This document shows positions 35,052-44,756 of a stretch of DNA of 64,000 bases, piece by piece (the first letter of the stretch is position 1; the number at the start of each line of letters is the position of its first letter). The stretch is from Nonomuraea indica. Lineage in GTDB: Bacteria; Actinomycetota; Actinomycetes; Streptosporangiales; Streptosporangiaceae. Location of the stretch: the NCBI RefSeq assembly GCF_002850745.1, contig NZ_PJOK01000064.1, forward strand, positions 1 to 64,000. The letters run 5' to 3'. The notes under the pieces are model-generated. The model did no database searches. It was given only the letters and a program-made list of their open reading frames with translations, and was not told the origin of the DNA. The position numbers were made by a program, and so were the translations under genes.

Positions 35052-35801
35052 TCAGGGACGACCGATGCGGACCTTCCAGACCTCCGGCCCCGCCTCCAGG
35101 TAGTCCCAGGTGAACTCGCCGGGGTGCTCGGCGGCGAACTGGTAGTACAGCGGCTTCGGGTCGTGGTCGTTGACCAGCACGAACGCCGTCCCGGCCGCCA
35201 GCTCGCCGTACACGGTGAAGATCTGCTCGTGGCGCTGGGCCGGGACGAGGCGGCGCACGTCGAGTTCGACGTCGTCCTCACCGTCCGGGTGTCCCGTGTC
35301 GGCGCAGCCGCAGCAGGCGCCGCCGGCTGGCTCGCCGAGGATCTCGTGCGCGTCACCCAGCAGGGACTCCAGATCGACCCCGTGGGCGGCGAGAGCGGGC
35401 AGCAGGACGTCGTTCTCCTTCTTCAGGTGCGCCTGGAACAGGGCGTTCAGCGCGGACGACGCGCTCACGATCTCGCCGGGGGTGGTCGCCGTGGCCAGGT
35501 CGCCGGCCAGCTCCTGCAGGGCGGCGTGCTCGTCCAGCATCGCCCGGACGAGCAGCTCGGTGGCGGGCAGGCCGGCCGCGGCGGCGTACAGGGTCTTCTC
35601 CTCGGCCGCGGCGTGCGGCAGCACCTCGTCGGCGCAGAACGCCGCCAGCACCGCCTGCCGGGGCGCCGGGGACGTCAGCCGGTCGATGGAGCGGGCGATG
35701 GTCACGGCGTGGTCGGACATCGTACGGCCGAGCTGGTCGTGATGGGCGCGGATTCTCGCCAGCACCGCGTTCTGCGCGTCGGCCTGCGTGTGGGTGGTCA
35801 T
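35052..35801 (-). CDS. Hemerythrin-like plus DUF2249 fusion protein
   Basis: 249 residues. Residues 15-150 form a four-helix hemerythrin-like domain with the iron ligands in IRAHHDQLGRTMSDH, LPHAAAEEKTLY, DEHAALQEL and FQAHLKKENDVLLP. A short linker with CCGCADTGHPDGED leads to a C-terminal DUF2249 domain (ELDVRRLVPAQRHEQIFTVY, VLVNDHDPKPLYYQF), the small fold with a KPLYYQ signature often fused to hemerythrins and linked to NO or denitrification genes. Likely binds O2 or NO or repairs Fe-S sites under nitrosative stress. It lies downstream of the CysE-CysK gene by 24 bp in the same operon. The CCGC linker might bind metal. Confidence 0.85.
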   Translation of the reverse strand: MTTHTQADAQNAVLARIRAHHDQLGRTMSDHAVTIARSIDRLTSPAPRQAVLAAFCADEVLPHAAAEEKTLYAAAAGLPATELLVRAMLDEHAALQELAGDLATATTPGEIVSASSALNALFQAHLKKENDVLLPALAAHGVDLESLLGDAHEILGEPAGGACCGCADTGHPDGEDDVELDVRRLVPAQRHEQIFTVYGELAAGTAFVLVNDHDPKPLYYQFAAEHPGEFTWDYLEAGPEVWKVRIGRP

Positions 35802-35825
35802 GGAAAGGATCTCCTCCAGTGGTGC

Positions 35826-37328
<1,503 letters not shown>

Positions 37329-37338
37329 GGGGTGCGGG

Positions 37339-37554
37339 TCAGGCCCCGGGACAGCGTTCGTCGAAGACGCGCCGGACGTGGAAGCCGGTCATGGGGGTCG
37401 CGAAGTCGGCGACCGGCTGCGGGCCGGACGGGCGGTGAGTCCGGGGATGGGTGTTGACGACAGCGACTCGCCGCCCGCCGGGGTCCGGGCCCGTCATGGA
37501 CGCCACGGGCCGCGTGCCGGGTGGGCGGCGGATCGGGTGGCGCTCATCGGGCAT
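37339..37554 (-). CDS. Small protein of 71 residues heading the CysE-CysK operon
   Basis: The frame starts at an ATG seven bases after TAGCGT, the leaderless pattern seen repeatedly in this window, and ends ten bases before the fusion gene. The peptide is Pro/Arg-rich in its first half and closes with [20 protein letters not shown] plus PGA. No domain is recognised. Evidence that it is translated is the promoter spacing and tight linkage; similarity evidence is lacking. It could also be a spurious frame covering an operon leader. The DosR-like box lies 46 bases upstream of its -10 element. Confidence 0.45.
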   Translation of the reverse strand: MPDERHPIRRPPGTRPVASMTGPDPGGRRVAVVNTHPRTHRPSGPQPVADFATPMTGFHVRRVFDERCPGA

Positions 37555-37561
37555 GACCCAC

Positions 37562-37567
37562 ACGCTA
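37562..37567 (-). promoter_or_regulatory. -10 element of the small-ORF/CysE-CysK/hemerythrin operon
   Basis: TAGCGT on the minus strand, followed by seven bases and then the ATG at 37554. Same hexamer and spacing as in front of the DsbA-like and P450 genes. Confidence 0.55.
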
Positions 37568-37612
37568 GGTCCGGGGCCTGACCGGCCGGCACTGCCACAG
37601 GTCACCCTCGCG

Positions 37613-37629
37613 TGGGACTTTGGACCCGA
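37613..37629 (-). promoter_or_regulatory. Second DosR/DevR-like box
   Basis: The core GGGACT-TT-GGACCC matches the hypoxia box GGGACT-WW-AGTCCC with two mismatches. It stands about 67 bp upstream of the predicted transcription start of the minus-strand operon, and about 180 bp before the divergent MFS gene. It mirrors the box at 28567 at the other end of the nitrogen-oxide block. Confidence 0.5.
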
Positions 37630-37805
37630 CCTCACAGGGCCGATCGGCAGCCTCCTGGCGGCCGGGGAACACGCCGTACCCGGGAGTGATCGATGTGCCG
37701 GTGCGCCCGCTCGCGCAGCCCGGCCACCGGCGTGCGTCTCCTCGGCGGCGGGATTGTCGGCTTGGTGTGTGACGATGACGTCTTCGCCGGAGGCCGGGGG
37801 GTCGC

Positions 37806-39041
37806 ATGTGGAGGTCGCTGCCGTCGGCGGCGCGGGTCCTGCTCGCGGTACGGACTCTCAACGCGCTGGGCGCCTACGCGCTGTCGTTCCTGGCGGTGCT
37901 GGCGGGGGCGGACCTTGCGGCGGCGGCGCTGGCGCTGTTCGGAGGCGGCGCGCTGCTCTCGCGGTGGGCGGGGGCGTTCCTGCTCGACCGGTTCTCCCCG
38001 CGCGGCGTGCTGACCGCCGGGCTGGCCGCCACCGGTTCGGCGCTGATCCTGCTCGCACTGGCGCGGGGCCCGGTTCAGGTGCTGACGGCCGTCACCCTGG
38101 TGGGGCTCGCCTTCGAGGTGTACGAGCCGGCCTCCCAGGAACTGCTGGCACGGGCGAGCTCGGGCGAGCGGCGCCATGCCACCTACGCGATGCTCGGGGT
38201 GACGCTGTCGGCGGCCGGGGCGGCGGCCGGCCTGCTGGCGGCGGTGCTGTTGCCGCTGGGGGTGCGCTGGCTGGTCGCCGTGGACGCGCTCACCTGTCTT
38301 GTCGCCGCCGTCGTGGCGGCGGCGTTCCTGCCCCGCGACGACGTCCGGCCCCACAGACGGCCAGACCTCCAGTCCGACGACCGGCCCCACAGGCAGCACG
38401 ACGTCCGGTCCGGCCTCCAGACTCACCGGCGGGCCGACGTCCGGCGCGGTGGGTTGCGCGATCGGCTTCGGCGGAAGGCAGCCCGGCGCTGGCGGCCGCC
38501 CGCCGCGCTGGTGCGGCTGACCGTGGCCGGCACCGCGTTCGCGGTCGGCACCCTGGCGGTGATGATGTACCTGCCGATGGCGCTGCTGGAGCGGGGCGCC
38601 CCGGCGTGGCTGCCCGGCCTGACGCTGTCGGGCGCCGCCGCGCTGGCCCCGCCGGCCCTGTGGGCGGCCCGCGGGCTGCTGGCCGGGCGCTCGCACGGCG
38701 TGATCCTGGGGACGGGCACGCTCCTGCTCGGCGTGCTCGCGCTGGGCATGGCCTCCGCCACCAGTGTGCCGCTCACGGTCACCGCCTACCTTGGCTGCGC
38801 CGTGGCCACCAGCGTGCTGCTGGGCCGCTGGCAGGCGGCGGTGGCCGACGCCGCGCCGGAGGAGGAGCGGCCTCGCTGGTTCGCCTTCCAGGGATCGTCG
38901 TGGGGTGTGGCGCAGCCCGTGGTTCCCCCGTTGGCGGCCCTGGCCGGCACCATCGCGGGCGCTGTCGGCGCCGGTGCGTTCCTGACCGCCGGCGTGGCGT
39001 TCCTGGCGGTGCCGCTGGTGCTGCGACGCCTGACGGCCTGA
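37806..39041 (+). CDS. MFS drug-efflux-type transporter
   Basis: 411 residues from ATG at 37806. Twelve hydrophobic helices are split by a long cytoplasmic loop after helix six. The first half contains GGGALLSRWAGAFLLDRFSP, the family motif A region, and VGLAFEVYEPASQELLARAS, resembling MdtH-like exporters. The central loop (38340-38470) is a degenerate repeat of Pro-His-Arg-Arg-x-Asp-Val/Leu units, giving a basic, probably disordered linker. Substrate unknown. The DosR-like box upstream is more likely to serve the minus-strand operon. No partner gene overlaps it. Confidence 0.8.
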   Translation: MWRSLPSAARVLLAVRTLNALGAYALSFLAVLAGADLAAAALALFGGGALLSRWAGAFLLDRFSPRGVLTAGLAATGSALILLALARGPVQVLTAVTLVGLAFEVYEPASQELLARASSGERRHATYAMLGVTLSAAGAAAGLLAAVLLPLGVRWLVAVDALTCLVAAVVAAAFLPRDDVRPHRRPDLQSDDRPHRQHDVRSGLQTHRRADVRRGGLRDRLRRKAARRWRPPAALVRLTVAGTAFAVGTLAVMMYLPMALLERGAPAWLPGLTLSGAAALAPPALWAARGLLAGRSHGVILGTGTLLLGVLALGMASATSVPLTVTAYLGCAVATSVLLGRWQAAVADAAPEEERPRWFAFQGSSWGVAQPVVPPLAALAGTIAGAVGAGAFLTAGVAFLAVPLVLRRLTA

Positions 39042-39128
39042 CGCCCGCCGAGCACGCGAGCGCCACGGGCACCGACTCATCCAGCCCGGACCTCCACAGG
39101 GGTGCTTTGCCCCGCCCGGACGCGCTCC

Positions 39129-39134
39129 GATAGG
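39129..39134 (+). promoter_or_regulatory. -10 element of the PrmC-like gene with leader
   Basis: TAGGGT at 39129-39134 predicts a transcript beginning near 39141, with a leader of about 134 bases before the methyltransferase start, containing a leader ORF and hairpins. Confidence 0.5.
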
Positions 39135-39163
39135 GTGGCCGTCCCAGGTGGACACGACCGAGG

Positions 39164-39232
39164 AGGTGAGCCCCATTACCGCCATGTCAGGCCGGGTGCT
39201 CTCCCATCGTGATCGTGCCGTCGCCACGGTGT
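39164..39232 (+). CDS. Leader peptide ORF upstream of the PrmC-like methyltransferase
   Basis: A 22-codon frame with GAGGAGG at 39158-39164. The start may be the GTG at 39164, an ATT at 39173 with ideal spacing, or the ATG at 39182; the shared C-terminal part reads MSGRVLSHRDRAVATV and stops with TAG. Its short length, strong ribosome site and overlap with an RNA hairpin arm mark it as a regulatory leader rather than a functional protein. Confidence 0.5.
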
Positions 39233-39271
39233 AGGTGACCGGGAGAGCGCCCCTGGGCACCCGAAAGGCGC
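39192..39271 (+). promoter_or_regulatory. Alternative hairpins in the PrmC-like mRNA leader
   Basis: Segment 39192-39203 (GGGTGCTCTCCC), inside the leader ORF, can pair over 12 bp with 39239-39250 (GGGAGAGCGCCC, one G-U pair). The second segment can instead pair through GAGCGCC (39243-39249) with GGCGCTC (39265-39271), just before the ATG at 39275. The two structures exclude each other, so ribosome position on the leader ORF would decide whether the methyltransferase start is exposed. Confidence 0.5.
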
Positions 39272-39274
39272 TCC

Positions 39275-40210
39275 ATGCCATCCCCGCTGTCATCCCCGAC
39301 ACCGTCCCACCCCTTGGACCCCGCGCTCGTCGTGACGAGACTCCGTGCCGCCGGCTGCGTGTTCGCCGAGGACGAGGCGCGGCTGCTCCTGTCCACCGCC
39401 CGCGACCCCGCCGAACTCGACGCCATGGTTCAACGGCGGGTCGCCGGCCTGCCGCTCGAACATGTCCTCGGCTGGGCCGAGTTCCGCGGCCTGCGCATCG
39501 CCGTGGACGCCGGGGTCTTCGTGCCACGCCGCCGCAGCGAGTTCCTCGCCGACCAGGCCACCGCCCTCGCCCGGACGACCCTCGCCCCGCCCGCCGGACC
39601 GTCCTCGGCCCCGGCGGGCCGCGAGAAGACTGGCCGCGGGGAGCCCGGCGGCGGTGACGGCGGGCTCCGGCCCGTCGTGGTGGTGGACCTGTGCTGCGGC
39701 TCCGGCGCGCTGGCCGCCGCCCTGGCCGCGGCGCTGGTCCCGGTCGTCGGCCGGTGCGAGCTGCACGCCGTGGACATCGACCCGGCCGCCGTCCGCTGCG
39801 CCCGCCGCAACCTCGCCGCCGCCGGTGGCCGCGTACACGAGGGCGACCTGTACGAGCCGCTGCCCTCGACGCTGCGGGGCCGCGTCGACATCCTGATCGC
39901 CAGCCCGCCGTACGTGCCCACCGAGGCGATCGGCCTGCTGCCGCCGGAGGCCCGCGAACACGAGCCGCTGGTGGCGCTCGACGGGGGCGCCGACGGGCTC
40001 GACGTGGTACGCCGGGTCGTGGCGCAGGCGCCCCGCTGGCTCGCCCCCGGCGGCCACCTGCTGGTCGAGACCAGCGAGCAGCAGGCGGCGCCGGCCGCCG
40101 AGGCGATCTCCCGTGCTGGGCTCGCGCCCCGGATCGCCACCTCCCGCGACCGGTATGCCACCGCCGTCATCGGCACCCGCCCCGCCCCACCCGGCTCCTC
40201 CGCCCGCTGA
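39275..40210 (+). CDS. PrmC-related protein N5-glutamine methyltransferase-like enzyme
   Basis: 311 residues. The N-terminal helical part ends with EHVLGWAEFRGLRIAVDAGV and FVPRRRSEFL, as in PrmC/HemK. The SAM-binding motif I is VVVDLCCGSGALAAALAAAL and the catalytic motif reads IASPPYVP, with Ser instead of Asn in the NPPY tetrad. That places it in the PrmC-related (TIGR03704-like) group of actinomycetes, whose substrate may differ from release factors. A Pro/Gly-rich insertion (about 105-130) precedes motif I. Expression seems governed by the leader ORF and hairpins upstream, a design common for genes answering to translation inhibitors. Confidence 0.78.
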   Translation: MPSPLSSPTPSHPLDPALVVTRLRAAGCVFAEDEARLLLSTARDPAELDAMVQRRVAGLPLEHVLGWAEFRGLRIAVDAGVFVPRRRSEFLADQATALARTTLAPPAGPSSAPAGREKTGRGEPGGGDGGLRPVVVVDLCCGSGALAAALAAALVPVVGRCELHAVDIDPAAVRCARRNLAAAGGRVHEGDLYEPLPSTLRGRVDILIASPPYVPTEAIGLLPPEAREHEPLVALDGGADGLDVVRRVVAQAPRWLAPGGHLLVETSEQQAAPAAEAISRAGLAPRIATSRDRYATAVIGTRPAPPGSSAR

Positions 40211-40212
40211 CC

Positions 40213-40249
40213 CCGGCCGGCCGTCCCCGGACACGAGACGGCCGGCCGG
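40213..40249 (+). terminator. Terminator after the PrmC-like gene
   Basis: CCGGCCGGCCGTC (40213-40225) pairs with GACGGCCGGCCGG (40237-40249), 13 perfect base pairs with an 11-base loop, two bases after the stop codon. Confidence 0.75.
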
Positions 40250-40440
40250 AGGGCGGCTCCGGTCGTCGCCCTGGCGGGGTGGGCGCCGCTGCGGGACGAG
40301 GTGCCGCGCGACGGTTCCTCGGCCGTGGCGCGCCTGACGATGCTGCTCGACGTGGCGGGCGCATCGGGCCGGGCACGGGGCCGGGTATGGGGCGGGGGCG
40401 TGCCCGGCATCCTTCGGCGCGGGTCGAAGGAATCCGCGCC

Positions 40441-40446
40441 TAGCGT
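40441..40446 (+). promoter_or_regulatory. -10 element of a leaderless promoter for the short P450
   Basis: TAGCGT, seven bases, then ATG at 40454. No Shine-Dalgarno sequence is present. This fixes the start of the short cytochrome P450-like gene and argues against a longer N terminus. Confidence 0.55.
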
Positions 40447-40453
40447 CGTACGC

Positions 40454-41323
40454 ATGGTCATCACACGTCACGACGAGGCCCGGGCGGTGCTCGCGGACAC
40501 CCGGTACGTCCCGCCGCCCGTGCGCCAGGACGCGCAGCCGGACACGCTGGGGTGGCTGCGGGCGCAGGTCTCGCGGTTCAGCAGCGGCGAGGCGCACGCG
40601 GAGCGGCGGCGGGCGCTGGAAGAACGGCTGGCCGTGCTCGACCCGGCCACGCTGCGCCGGCGGGCGCGGACGGCGACACTGGAGCGCGACGGCGACTGGA
40701 GGGGCGTGCCCACGGAGGTGCTGGCCGCCGCCCTCGGCGTCCCGGCCCCGGTCACGCTGGTGGAGGCGGTCGCCGCCGGCTATCTGTCCGGAGAGGAGAC
40801 CCCCGCGGCGGACGCGGCGGTGGCCGAACTGGTCCGGCTGGCGGGCGACGCGCCATCCGCGATCACCGGTCTCACGCTGCTGCTCCAGGCCCACGCCGCC
40901 ACCGAGGGACTCATCGCGAACGCCCTCACCCACGAGTATGCCGCCGAGTCCGAAGGGCTGCTGCGGGAGACCCTGCGCCACGACCCACCGCTGAAGGCGA
41001 CCCGCCGGGTGGACCGGGCCACGGGTGCGGAGGTCGTCATCGACCTCGTCGCGGCCAACCGGGACCCCGCCGTGTTCGCCGACCCCGAGCGGTTCGACCC
41101 CGCCAGGGGCGAGAGCCCGCACCTGACGTTCGGCCACGGTGTGCGGCCCTGCCCGGCCTCGGTCCACGCGCTCGCGCTCGCGGCGGGGGTCCTCGACGCG
41201 CTCTGCCCCGCGCCTCGTCAGCCCGTGTCGGAGAGGCCCGTGTCGGAGAGGCCTCTTTCGGAGAGGCCCGTACCGGATCGGAACGGGACCGCGCAGTCCC
41301 CGCGGCCCGCCTCCCGCGGGTGA
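40454..41323 (+). CDS. Short cytochrome P450-like protein
   Basis: 289 residues, against about 400 for bacterial P450s. The protein opens at MVITRHDEARAVLADTRY, a segment that normally lies about 60 residues in. Present are the I-helix region LTLLLQAHAATEGLIANALT (lacking the AG-x-x-T consensus), the K-helix ExxR in LLRETLRHDP, and the haem loop FGHGVRPCPA with the cysteine ligand. The C terminus adds a repeated SERPV/L unit from a 15-bp minisatellite. The leaderless promoter supports the short start. Haem binding seems possible, but the altered I-helix makes normal oxygen activation doubtful. Confidence 0.7.
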   Translation: MVITRHDEARAVLADTRYVPPPVRQDAQPDTLGWLRAQVSRFSSGEAHAERRRALEERLAVLDPATLRRRARTATLERDGDWRGVPTEVLAAALGVPAPVTLVEAVAAGYLSGEETPAADAAVAELVRLAGDAPSAITGLTLLLQAHAATEGLIANALTHEYAAESEGLLRETLRHDPPLKATRRVDRATGAEVVIDLVAANRDPAVFADPERFDPARGESPHLTFGHGVRPCPASVHALALAAGVLDALCPAPRQPVSERPVSERPLSERPVPDRNGTAQSPRPASRG

Positions 41324-41391
41324 CCCGGTGCAGCCGTCGCGTACCGGGCGGCTGCCCCGCGCCGATCGCCGTTCGTCAGGACGTCAGGACG

Positions 41392-42042
41392 TCAGGGAAC
41401 GAGATGGACCAGAACCTGCGTGCCGCGCCCCGTCCGGTACCCGAGCATGCTCTGTTGCAGGTGCAGGGTGGGCGGCGTCTGGTCGCCGCGGCGCGTCGGG
41501 GTGTGGAACAGCAGGCCGGTGCGTCCCGTCACGAGGTCATGTACGGCAACGGCTGCCCTGCCGGCGGAGTCACGCTGGCGGAGCAGGACGTAGCGGCCCG
41601 CGTAGAGGTCGCCGTGCACGGCCTGCCCCGGCAGGGCACGGCGGCCGGTGCCGTCGCGCCGCCAGGCCTCGGTGCCGTCGAAGCACCACATCACCCCGCA
41701 GCCATGCCACGACGTCCGGCCCGCGGGAGGGACCGCGTTCCTGGTCTCGCCGGTCAGCACGTTCTTCAGGTGCTCCACCGGGCGGGCAATGGGGTAGTCC
41801 ACTGTGGGGTCGTTGCGCGGCCACCCGGCCCAGGGCCATTCGGCCAGGTAGAAACCTCTTGTCCCGCTGGACAGAGTCGGCCTGCCGCCTTTCAGCGGAA
41901 GCCGGTACACACCGCCCTCCTCCGGTGACCACACCACGGCGCCGTCGGCGATGGCCAGGCGGTCGGCCCCCACGAGGACGTTGTCGCTGGTGATCGTGGC
42001 AGGTACAGCGGCGGGGCGCGGCCGGTGTTGCCTGAGCGGCAA
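41392..42042 (-). pseudogene. N-terminally truncated beta-propeller-like secreted protein
   Basis: 216 codons. The sequence ITSDNVLVGADRLAIADGAV, WSPEEGGVYRLPLKGG and GLLFHTPTRRGDQ follows the repeating strand pattern of actinomycete exported propeller-like proteins, which normally run to about 350 residues and begin with a signal peptide. Here no signal peptide or preceding blades exist; the frame starts abruptly in the middle of a blade. No ribosome site is visible at 42042. I consider it a 5'-truncated gene. If it is expressed it would be cytoplasmic and incomplete. Function of the family is unknown. Confidence 0.5.
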
Positions 42043-42101
42043 GCGATGACAAAGCGGTCACATACCGCAGGACGCCCCGCCGGTGAGCCCGCCTGGGGGC
42101 A

Positions 42102-42785
42102 TCAGCGTCCGGGCGGATCCGGGGCGTCGGCGCGCTCGGACGGAGAGACGAGCAGGAAGAAGCCGACGACCATGACCCACACGGGGAAAACCATCTCCGA
42201 CCAGGCGATTCGGCTGACGAGCAGCAGCTGCACCAGCCCGACCAGGTAGCCGGCGAGGAGCAGCCAGCGGGGGAACAGGCCGAGGCGCGACACGATGGTC
42301 GTGGTGGTCAGCGTGAACACACCCGCCATGCGGGGTGCGTACTCGGTGAGCAGGGTGATCGTGAGATGACGCCCGTAGTGCGGCAGCCCGGTCGGCGGGA
42401 GGGAGCCCTTCAACGCGTCGATCGTGACCACGAAGGCCTTCGCCGTCGCGCCGAACACGAAGAGCAGCGCCACGTACAGCAGTCCGGCGCCGAGGAACAC
42501 CGTGGCGAAGAACCTGTCCTCCCGGATGCCGATGGAGTCGCGTAGCGCGCCCATGAACCACAGGAAGAAGACACCCCCGAACGGCAGGAGGACCAGCGCC
42601 AGCCGCAGGGCGTCGTGACCTGTCGCGCCGGAGAGGTGGGCGGCCGCGTCGAGCGGGCGCTCGGGGATCGCCCTGCGCACCAGGATCATGGCGCCGCCCA
42701 GCAGGAGGGCGGACAGAATCCCGGCGGCTCCCGCAGCACGCGGCGTCCGCAGCGCCTTCGCCGGCGGTTCGGCCGTGTTCTGCAT
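42102..42785 (-). CDS. Multi-pass membrane protein of unknown function
   Basis: 227 residues with five or six hydrophobic segments, including AGILSALLLGGAMILV, LALVLLPFGGVFFLWFMGAL and PRWLLLAGYLVGLVQLLLVS. A conserved-looking loop DSIGIREDRFFATVFLGAG lies between helices two and three. No active site or transport signature is recognised. Similar small membrane proteins are common in actinomycetes without assigned role. The upstream region up to 42936 is GC-rich; the gene seems to stand alone. Confidence 0.7.
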   Translation of the reverse strand: MQNTAEPPAKALRTPRAAGAAGILSALLLGGAMILVRRAIPERPLDAAAHLSGATGHDALRLALVLLPFGGVFFLWFMGALRDSIGIREDRFFATVFLGAGLLYVALLFVFGATAKAFVVTIDALKGSLPPTGLPHYGRHLTITLLTEYAPRMAGVFTLTTTTIVSRLGLFPRWLLLAGYLVGLVQLLLVSRIAWSEMVFPVWVMVVGFFLLVSPSERADAPDPPGR

Positions 42786-42936
42786 GCGGTCGTTGTTCCC
42801 GCCGAGGCGGCGGGGGACTCCTCCCGAGCCGGATGGTCCCCCGGCCGGGGCCGACGTGAGGGCGGCACCGCCGCGTCACACGCGCGTGCGTGCGGCGCGG
42901 CGGCGGCGGGCGGCGGACGGCGGTCCGGGCCGAGGG

Positions 42937-43710
42937 TCAGTCCGTCAGGGCGGTGCGCAGCTTGGTCAGCACGGCGCGCAGAATGCGCGAGACGTGCATC
43001 TGCGAGATGCCGAACTCCTTGGCGATCTCCGACTGGGTCATGTTGCCGTAGAAGCGCATCAGCAGGATGTTCTTCTCCCGGGCCGGGAGCGCGTCGATGA
43101 GGGGCTTGATCGCGTGCGTGTCGAGCAGGGTCTCGAGCGAGTGGTCCTGCGCGGGCAGGAAGTCGCTCAGCTCGGCCGCGTCCTCGTCCCCGCCGCCGAC
43201 CGGCGCGTCCAGCGACAGCGCGGAGTAGGCGGTCGAGGCCTCAAGGGCGAGCAGCACGTCCTCCTCGGAGATGCCCAGCTTGGCGGCCAGTTCGGCGACG
43301 GTCGGCGAATGGCCGAGGACCTGGGTCAACTCCGCCGTGGCCTTGTTGATCTCGATGCGGCGTTCCTGGTAGACGCGCGGCACCCGGATGGCCCACGTGC
43401 GGTCGCGGAAGTGACGCTTCACCTCGCCCAGCACGGTCACCATGGCGTATCCCCGGAACTCGTGCCCGAGCGTCGGGTCGTAGCCGTTGATGGCCTTCAT
43501 CAGGCCCACGTAGGCGGCCTGGCGCAGGTCGTCCAGGGGCTCGCCGCGGTAGCGGTAGCGGCGGATGACCTCGCTCACCAATCCCTCGTGCATCTCCACC
43601 AGACGCTCGCGGATGCGCGCGGCTTCCAGTTCGGAGATGTGCGGGCCGGCCAGGCCGGTCAGGAGTTCCTCGGCGGTCAGGTGCTCGAGTGCGGTGGTAA
43701 GGACAGGCAC
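42937..43710 (-). CDS. SigB/SigF-type RNA polymerase sigma factor
   Basis: 257 residues of the group-3 sigma factor class. Region 2 includes YRGEPLDDLRQAAYVGLMKA and GHEFRGYAMVTVLGEVKRHF; region 3 RVYQERRIEINKATAELTQV; region 4 ends in RFYGNMTQSEIAKEFGISQM and HVSRILR. Such factors steer stress, sporulation or dormancy genes in actinomycetes and are usually held by an anti-sigma factor. No anti-sigma gene lies nearby, so control must come from elsewhere. The GTG start has GGGAG upstream. A leader of more than 100 bases with a small hairpin (AGAGG-GCTT-CCTCT) precedes it. Confidence 0.9.
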   Translation of the reverse strand: MPVLTTALEHLTAEELLTGLAGPHISELEAARIRERLVEMHEGLVSEVIRRYRYRGEPLDDLRQAAYVGLMKAINGYDPTLGHEFRGYAMVTVLGEVKRHFRDRTWAIRVPRVYQERRIEINKATAELTQVLGHSPTVAELAAKLGISEEDVLLALEASTAYSALSLDAPVGGGDEDAAELSDFLPAQDHSLETLLDTHAIKPLIDALPAREKNILLMRFYGNMTQSEIAKEFGISQMHVSRILRAVLTKLRTALTD

Positions 43711-43840
43711 GTGCTGCTCCCGGATGTGCCGGCGGCCCCGTACACGAGAAAAAGCCCATGCAGAGGCACGCCTCGATTCGCGTGAGAGGAAGCCCTCTGC
43801 TGGACTTCGAGATCCACTCTCCCCACCCGACGGCCGCCTC

Positions 43841-44032
43841 TCACCTCCTTATGGCAACGAATCCATAACGGCTGCCCGCTGTGGCGCTGGCGCAGCAGTG
43901 ACTGATCGGGTTCGGGGCGGCCCGCTCGCGGCCGAGCGTGGCGACGGTGCGGTCGATCGCGCCGGTGTAGGCGCGGTGGGTGTTGGCGTTGGTGAGGCGG
44001 GGTGTGGACAGGAAGGCGTCGGCGGCCCGCCG
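43841..44032 (-). pseudogene. Remnant of a site-specific integrase N terminus
   Basis: An open frame without start codon begins after a stop at 44033-44035 and reads RRAADAFLSTPRLTNANTHR followed by AYTGAIDRTVATLGRER, the typical core-binding-domain opening of actinomycete tyrosine recombinases (FLxTPRxxNxNTxRAY). After about 38 residues the similarity ends and the frame continues without sense to the stop. The catalytic half is missing. It marks an old integration or deletion event next to the sigma factor gene. Confidence 0.6.
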
Positions 44033-44124
44033 TCATGGTGACCGTCGGGCCGCGGCTCGCCGTGCTCGCGTACTCCCCTAGGCGCCAGGACTATCTGCCA
44101 GATCTGCGAGCGTGGCTGATGGGC

Positions 44125-44571
44125 CTAGCCCTCGCCGAGGTAGGCGGCCAGGGCCGCTTCGAAGTCCGGGTTGTGTTTGATGGCCATGCGGTACTTGCGT
44201 GGGGGACCGATGCCCAAGTGTTCCTCCCCTGCCAGGACCGAGTCGACGAGCCGTGCCACCTTGGCCGGTTCAGGCAGCACACCCAGTCCGAGGTCGTAGG
44301 AGGTGTAGGCGAAACCTCGCACCGCACCGGGCTCGTTGACGTCGAGCAACGTCCACCCGTGCTCCTCGTCCCATTCGAGGCTCATCTCGACGGTGTTCCC
44401 GAAGTCCGGAATGTGCCAGTAGCCGTCCAGGAGCGAGATCGTCAGGGCACGCTTCAACTTGCCCGGCTCCCCGGCCCGTGCGGCGCCACTGTTTTCGACG
44501 CCCGCCGCCGTCAGCGCGTTCGCTACAGCCCAGCCGTAACTGATGGCGTCGGCGCGTTCCCGCTTGGCCAT
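44125..44571 (-). CDS. DUF6292-like protein
   Basis: 148 residues from an ATG preceded by GGAAGG. The central TVEMSLEWDEEHGWTLLDVN is the hallmark of DUF6292-type proteins (a strand pair around L-WDEEHGW), flanked by an N-terminal helix (AISYGWAVANALTAAGVE) and a C-terminal helix. The family is confined to actinomycetes, often near integrated elements and helix-turn-helix genes, and has no known function. The integrase remnant next door fits that setting. The protein is acidic and cytoplasmic. Confidence 0.6.
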   Translation of the reverse strand: MAKRERADAISYGWAVANALTAAGVENSGAARAGEPGKLKRALTISLLDGYWHIPDFGNTVEMSLEWDEEHGWTLLDVNEPGAVRGFAYTSYDLGLGVLPEPAKVARLVDSVLAGEEHLGIGPPRKYRMAIKHNPDFEAALAAYLGEG

Positions 44572-44756
44572 GGCCTGGTCCTTCCAACGTTGGTGCTGCT
44601 CCTCAGGTAGGTGAGACAAACAGCAGGATGCCTCATGATTGATGAGACTGGCCCCAAGCGGTTCGCGACGCCGAGGTGGATCTGGTCCAGGGGCGGGCCG
44701 TGGTTTCGGGATCAGCGGCAGCCGCGGGTGGTCCCGGCCTGCCCGATGGCCAGGTG

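Noticed and set aside
44002-44610. A 202-codon plus-strand frame
   Set aside because: It is opposite the DUF6292-like gene and the integrase remnant and has no recognisable content.
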